From Dasania phycosphaerae (GTDB lineage Bacteria; Pseudomonadota; Gammaproteobacteria; Pseudomonadales; Dasaniaceae): DNA of 64,000 nt. The stretch is taken from NCBI RefSeq assembly GCF_026891035.1, contig NZ_JAPTGG010000001.1:248001-312000 (forward strand). The letters are read 5' to 3'. This document shows, piece after piece, positions 59,451 to 64,000 of this stretch; positions within the stretch are counted from its first letter, which is position 1, and the number at the start of each line of letters is the position of its first letter. The translations under genes and the position numbers were made by a program. The notes under the pieces are model-generated. The model saw only the letters and a program-made list of their open reading frames with translations. It searched no databases and was not told the origin of the DNA.

Positions 59451-60408
59451 GCAAGGCTCCACCGCAACTGCTGCCCTGGCCCGCGGTGCAGCCAAAGCAG
59501 TGGTCGGCTATGTGTATCTCTAGCCCGGCAAAATCCTGCCGCATAACTGAGGATAGGTGCCTACGGCCCTGCGCCGCGGTAGCGCCCATAGGCAAGGCCA
59601 ACATTTGATTAAAATCACAATCGTACAAATAGCCCTGCCAATCGACACTCAATAGGTTTTTACACATTACCGTTGCCAAATTGCTGTCGCTAAAATTGGC
59701 CTTTAGCAAATCCATATATGCCTCAAACTGCCCCTGTGACAGCAGCACCGCACCAAAGCGACTAATAGGCATATTGGTAATGGTATACAACTGGTTAAAA
59801 ACAATTTGATGACGCTGCTGCAGCTCTTTTTTATAGGCTGCCTCTAGCGCTTGTTGCGGCGGCGGCAATACTGGGCCGGTGGGGTTATACACCAAGTGCA
59901 GTGCTAGCTTAGGGTCGCTGCCGTAACCTAGCTGGTTTAGCTGTTGCAAAGCCTTAATGCTATCGGCATACACGCCTTTACCGCGCTGTTTTTCAACATT
60001 CTCTGCGCTATAACAAGGTAACGAGGCTGTAATCACGACCTGTTGTTGCGCTAAAAACTCCGCTAAACCCTCCTGCCCGGGCTCCAGCAACACCGTTAAA
60101 TTACAGCGGTCTATCACCTCCACACCCAAGGCTCGTGCCTGAGCTACTAAATAGCGAAAATGGGGATTCAACTCTGGAGCGCCGCCAGTAAGATCCAATA
60201 CTTTAATCTGCTGCGCTTTAATAAATTGCAGTAACAGCTCTACGGTCTCTAGGCTCATCATCTCGGTGCGAGTAGGCCCCGCATTAACATGACAGTGCAC
60301 ACAGCTGAGGTTGCACTTATAACCCAGGTTAACCTGCAATATCTCTAGCTTATTACGCCGTATAGGAGGGAAGTCGGTGGCAATTAATAGTGGCCTGCTA
60401 TCTAACAT
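59443..60408 (-). CDS. arsS: Arsenosugar biosynthesis radical SAM protein ArsS
   Basis: A 321-residue radical SAM enzyme. The 4Fe-4S motif CNLSCVHC supplies C32, C36 and C39 (CxxxCxxC). The C-terminal DUF3641 region carries further cysteines (MCKNLLSVDWQGYLYDCDFN and DHCFGCTAGQGSSCGG). In cyanobacteria ArsS joins an adenosyl group to dimethylarsenite after ArsM. No arsM is visible here, so the methylated arsenic must come from elsewhere. First gene of a three-gene overlapping unit. Confidence 0.93.
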   Translation of the reverse strand: MLDSRPLLIATDFPPIRRNKLEILQVNLGYKCNLSCVHCHVNAGPTRTEMMSLETVELLLQFIKAQQIKVLDLTGGAPELNPHFRYLVAQARALGVEVIDRCNLTVLLEPGQEGLAEFLAQQQVVITASLPCYSAENVEKQRGKGVYADSIKALQQLNQLGYGSDPKLALHLVYNPTGPVLPPPQQALEAAYKKELQQRHQIVFNQLYTITNMPISRFGAVLLSQGQFEAYMDLLKANFSDSNLATVMCKNLLSVDWQGYLYDCDFNQMLALPMGATAAQGRRHLSSVMRQDFAGLEIHIADHCFGCTAGQGSSCGGALHD

Positions 60409-60623
60409 GATATCTACCCACGCCTAAAAAGTGCTATTAGTGTATTCCTATTGCCCAGCTTCGACCATAGCAGCCTGCTATTGTTCAAAGTCTTTATCAC
60501 CCAGCCATAAACCAGCGGCTGTTTTTTACACTAATTGACACATAGCCGGTGGCCAGCCTCAGCGTTTCAATTCATAATGCTTAGCTACTAACACTGGCCT
60601 AGCGGTTACGGGTACTTAGCTAC

Positions 60624-61769
60624 ATGTCATCACTGCAACAAATTAAAGAAAATAAAAACTACCACAGCGCCGCCATTATTTTAGTGCTGTTACTACTATG
60701 GATGGCCAGCGGCTTATTTAAAGACAAAGCTAAAGCCGCCAGCCATGAACAAGCTAGCGCCAAAGCACCTTACAGCGTCAGAGCCCAACAAATTTCAGCA
60801 CAGGCCTATACGCCACTGTTACGCATCGCCGCCCAAACCGAAGCTAACCGCAGTGTGAATGTGCGCGCTGAAGTCAGCGGCCAAATCACTGCCCTACCTA
60901 TCAGCAAAGGTTCCATCGTCAATGCTGGAGACATCATATGCCAACTAGCCATAGAGGACCGGCAACTACAAGTAGAGCAAGCACTAGCCTTAGTAGATAA
61001 ATCTGCCCTGGAATACGATGCCTCGCTGCAACTCGAAAACAGCGGCTTTCAAGCCAAAACAGTGATAGCAACAAAAAAATCTGAATTAGAAACCGCTAGA
61101 GCCAACCTGCAACGTCGCCGCATAGACTTAGAAAAAATTAATATACGCGCGCCTTTTGCCGGGGTTATTGATAGCCGCCCGGTAGAAATTGGCGATTTAA
61201 TGCAACGCGGTGATAGCTGCGCCACGGTGTTAGATTTTGACCCTTTGATAGTGGCTGGCCAAGTCGCCGGCGCCAATATTAAGCAAATTAAAAAAGGAGA
61301 TCAGGTAACGGCCCGGCTATTAACCGGGGAGCAAGTGCAAGGGCAAGTGCGCTTTGTTGCCAGCCAATCCGACAAGCTCACCCGCACCTTTCGGGTAGAG
61401 GCGGCAGTCAATAACCCGCAAAATTTATTACACAGCGGCATTACCGCTGATATTTTAGTGGCCGCCCCCGCGGTTATGGCACATGTAGTTTCCCCCTCGC
61501 TATTGTCTTTAGATGATGCCGGCAATATAGGGCTGCGCATAATTGATCAACAATCACAGGTGCAGTTTATTAACGTCAATATTATTGGTGATGACAGCCA
61601 AGGTGTGTGGGTTACCGGCTTACCCCCACAAACCACAGTCATTACCGTAGGGCAAGAATATGTCAGCCCAGGCCAACAGGTTAGTGCGGTGATGGAAACC
61701 AGCCTCGGCCATAACAAACCCATAGCGCAGCAAAAAAATCTTAACACCCAGCAAGCCACCCAACTGTAG
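60624..61769 (+). CDS. RND efflux periplasmic adaptor (membrane fusion protein)
   Basis: A 381-residue adaptor. One N-terminal membrane anchor (about 17-33) is followed by a beta-barrel/lipoyl half (VRAEVSGQITALPISKGSIV, about 80-99), a coiled-coil hairpin (about 115-175, with QRRRIDLEKINIRAPFAGVI at its end) and a C-terminal membrane-proximal domain. It links the inner-membrane RND pump to an outer-membrane channel. The permease gene begins 10 bases after its stop. Confidence 0.9.
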   Translation: MSSLQQIKENKNYHSAAIILVLLLLWMASGLFKDKAKAASHEQASAKAPYSVRAQQISAQAYTPLLRIAAQTEANRSVNVRAEVSGQITALPISKGSIVNAGDIICQLAIEDRQLQVEQALALVDKSALEYDASLQLENSGFQAKTVIATKKSELETARANLQRRRIDLEKINIRAPFAGVIDSRPVEIGDLMQRGDSCATVLDFDPLIVAGQVAGANIKQIKKGDQVTARLLTGEQVQGQVRFVASQSDKLTRTFRVEAAVNNPQNLLHSGITADILVAAPAVMAHVVSPSLLSLDDAGNIGLRIIDQQSQVQFINVNIIGDDSQGVWVTGLPPQTTVITVGQEYVSPGQQVSAVMETSLGHNKPIAQQKNLNTQQATQL

Positions 61770-61779
61770 GCTTGAAACT

Positions 61780-64000
61780 ATGAAGTATTTAAATACCGCG
61801 ATTAGCCACCACCGCAGCATGTTTTGCATGCTGCTGTTAATTTTATTAGCTGGCCTCTACGCCCGTTCCAGTACCACTATAGAGTCATCGCCCGATGTGA
61901 CCATACCGATTATTTGGGTACAGGTTTATTTAGATGGCGTATCACCTGAAGATTCAGCGCGCTTATTAGTGCGGCCCATGGAAAAAGAGTTGCGCAACCT
62001 CGAAGGGGTAGACGAACTCATTGCCAACGCTTACGAATCTAATGCGGTAATGATTATTCGTTTTAATGCCGAAGAAGACATAGACCAAGCCTTAGTCAAT
62101 GTGCGCGAAGCCATAGACAGAGCCAAAGCCGAGTTGCCCAGAGATGCCGAAGAGCCGGTAATTAATGAAATGTCGGCCGATGCTTTTGCCGCCATAGTCG
62201 TAACCCTAACTGGCGACCAGGTAGGCGAGCGTCAATTATTTCAAGCAGCACAAAAACTAAAACGACAATTTGAAAACCTGCCCGGCGTACTCAATGCCAA
62301 CATGGTAGGCCACCGCGAAGAAGTAGTAGAAGCCATAGTAGACCCCGCTTTATTAGAGATTTACCAAATCACCAGCGCCGACATGACCAATGCTGTACTC
62401 AATAATAATTTGCTGGTGCCAGCCGGTGAAGTTGATAATGGCAAAGGGCGATTCTCTATCAAAGTGCCCGGGCTAATAGAAAACTATCAAGACGTTTATC
62501 AATTACCTTTAAAATCCACCAGCAATGGCCATGTTCTTTTGGGCGACATAGCTGATATACGCCGTACCTTTAAAGACCCCAAACGCTATACCAGCGTTAA
62601 TGGTAAACCCGCCATTACTATAGAAGTACAAAAGCGCTTAGGTGCAGGCTCTATAGAAATTTCAGCAGCAGTACGTGAGCAGGTTAATGCCAACCTCAAA
62701 TATTTACCGCAGGGTATAGAAGTGGGTTATGTATTAGATCAATCTGACTACACCAAAAAAATGGTCAACGAAATGCAAGGCAACATACTCACCGCTATGG
62801 CCTTGGTCATGATAGTGGTGGTGGCGGCCTTAGGTATACGCTCGGGTATATTAGTCGGCCTTGGCATACCCTTTTCATTATTGTTTGCCATTATTATCAC
62901 CTACAGCATAGGCTACACCTTTAACTTTATGGTGATGTTTGGCATGTTGCTGGCCCTAGGCATGTTAATAGACGGCGCCATAGTGATTACCGAATTTGCC
63001 GACCGCAAAATGGCCGAAGGCCTAAGCAGCCGCGATGCCTATATGGAATCTGTTAAGCGGATGTTTTGGCCGGTTATTGCATCTACCGCCACCACTCTAG
63101 CGGCGTTTTTACCAGTGATGTTTTGGCCCGGTGTATCCGGCGAGTTTATGCGCTACTTGCCGGTAACAGTTTTTGCCGTGCTCTTTGGCTCGCTGTTTTA
63201 TGCCCTGCTGTTTGCCCCGGTGATAGGTGCACATTTTGGTAAAAATAATATGAGCCCTAGTGTGCGCAATTATTTACAGCATTTAGAAAGCGATCCACCC
63301 ACCAGCTTGGCAGGTATTACTGGCAACTATGCCCGTATATTAGCTTGGTTAGTGCAACGGCCGTTACAGGTAATCCTCGCTACCTTGGCCATATTAATTG
63401 CCATCTTTTTACTCTACGGTAAATACAATGCCGGGGTAGAGTTTTTTACCGAATCGGAAACCAAGTACGGCTCAGCTACCGTGCGCGCGCAGGGTAATTT
63501 ATCCGCACAGGAAATTCGCGACTTAGTACGCGAGGTAGAGCAGCGTATTTTGGAAGTAAAAGGCGTTAACACACTCTACACCGCCAGCGGCAGCGACAGC
63601 AGCGACAGCAGCAAAGCCAAAGACCAAATCGGCAGCATATGGATAGAACTTAACGACCCCGCCACACTGGCACGCTCTACCCATGAAGTTTACGCCGAGA
63701 TCCGCCAGCACACTGCCGACATGCCCGGCATTATTGTTAATGCCAAAGGCTTTGAAGATGGCCCACCGGTAGGCAAGCCCATACAAATACAATTGCAGGG
63801 CCTTAATCGCGACAAACTATTAAGCACCGCTCAGTTTATCCGCCAACACCTTAGTACTGTAGCAGGGCTGCGCGACATCACCGACACCACCCCACTGCCC
63901 GGCATAGAGTGGGAGATGCAGGTTAACCGCAGCTTAGCCGCACAGTTAGGCGTCAACGTACTAGAAGTAGGCCGCGCCGTACAGTTAGTGACCAATGGCG
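61780..64000 (+). CDS. RND efflux permease, N-terminal part (runs off the window)
   Basis: The frame begins at ATG 61780 (MKYLNTAISHHRSMFCMLLL) and stays open to the right edge, about 740 residues, so roughly the last quarter is missing. The first periplasmic loop (WVQVYLDGVSPEDSARLLVR, then LEGVDELIANA), and the membrane helix MLLALGMLIDGAIVITEFAD, show the RND family. The usual DD pair of proton relay in helix 4 is DG here. Substrate is unknown. Co-transcribed with the adaptor. Confidence 0.92.
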   Translation, partial: MKYLNTAISHHRSMFCMLLLILLAGLYARSSTTIESSPDVTIPIIWVQVYLDGVSPEDSARLLVRPMEKELRNLEGVDELIANAYESNAVMIIRFNAEEDIDQALVNVREAIDRAKAELPRDAEEPVINEMSADAFAAIVVTLTGDQVGERQLFQAAQKLKRQFENLPGVLNANMVGHREEVVEAIVDPALLEIYQITSADMTNAVLNNNLLVPAGEVDNGKGRFSIKVPGLIENYQDVYQLPLKSTSNGHVLLGDIADIRRTFKDPKRYTSVNGKPAITIEVQKRLGAGSIEISAAVREQVNANLKYLPQGIEVGYVLDQSDYTKKMVNEMQGNILTAMALVMIVVVAALGIRSGILVGLGIPFSLLFAIIITYSIGYTFNFMVMFGMLLALGMLIDGAIVITEFADRKMAEGLSSRDAYMESVKRMFWPVIASTATTLAAFLPVMFWPGVSGEFMRYLPVTVFAVLFGSLFYALLFAPVIGAHFGKNNMSPSVRNYLQHLESDPPTSLAGITGNYARILAWLVQRPLQVILATLAILIAIFLLYGKYNAGVEFFTESETKYGSATVRAQGNLSAQEIRDLVREVEQRILEVKGVNTLYTASGSDSSDSSKAKDQIGSIWIELNDPATLARSTHEVYAEIRQHTADMPGIIVNAKGFEDGPPVGKPIQIQLQGLNRDKLLSTAQFIRQHLSTVAGLRDITDTTPLPGIEWEMQVNRSLAAQLGVNVLEVGRAVQLVTNG

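Noticed and set aside
1..64000. tRNA, rRNA or transposase genes
   Set aside because: None was recognised by reading; no cloverleaf-like or rRNA-conserved stretches and no DDE or serine-recombinase motifs were seen. A tRNAscan or Infernal run could overturn this.

Overview
The window looks like chromosome of a marine gammaproteobacterium of the Pseudomonas/Cellvibrio/Spongiibacter kind. It carries a polar-flagellum cascade of the FleQ/FleSR type, sigma-54 and sigma-28 promoters in the expected places, a leucine/isovalerate catabolic block, and base composition that shifts from moderate to AT-rich in the surface-glycan region. I cannot name genus or species from sequence reading alone.

Layout. 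Bases 1-3704 hold the end of a leucine catabolic (liu) cluster: methylcrotonyl-CoA carboxylase beta subunit, a small unknown protein, methylglutaconyl-CoA hydratase, HMG-CoA lyase and a second crotonase-fold protein lacking the usual catalytic glutamates. A lipoprotein and the RNA helicase RhlE follow. From 6165 to about 9750 lies an accessory stretch. It holds three small genes in the same orientation, each followed by an attC-like imperfect palindrome, which fits integron gene cassettes without an integrase in view. Inverted copies of a palindromic repeat flank them, and a roughly 0.5-kb modular repeat is duplicated beside them. A cold-shock protein with a long leader, a large orphan membrane protein and a small lysozyme-like protein follow.

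The flagellar region starts at 12769 with fleR, fleS and fleQ and a REC-PAS-GGDEF-EAL protein whose GGDEF signature is destroyed. From 19772 to 34709 is a glycan island: a DUF115 (Maf-type) protein, a methyltransferase, and an eleven-gene tightly packed minus-strand operon running from pseB to gmd. The operon contains a NeuB-type synthase and a fused cytidylyltransferase/class III aminotransferase, but lacks the classical pseC, pseH, pseG and pseF. It abuts fliS, three near-identical 266-residue flagellins, flaG, fliD, a fliT-like gene, a second DUF115 protein and small unknown genes. Two of these small genes sit behind a perfect sigma-28 promoter. Together these genes probably make a modified acidic and/or deoxy sugar and attach it to flagellin.

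From 42968 to 58111 is the axial-structure block: flgL-K-J-I-H-G-F and flgE-D-C-B on the minus strand with separate sigma-54 promoters for flgB and flgF, then cheR and cheV, and divergently flgA-flgM-flgN with a sigma-28 promoter in front of flgM. After it come an arsenosugar-type cluster (arsS plus two glycosyltransferases) and the start of an RND efflux system that runs off the window end.
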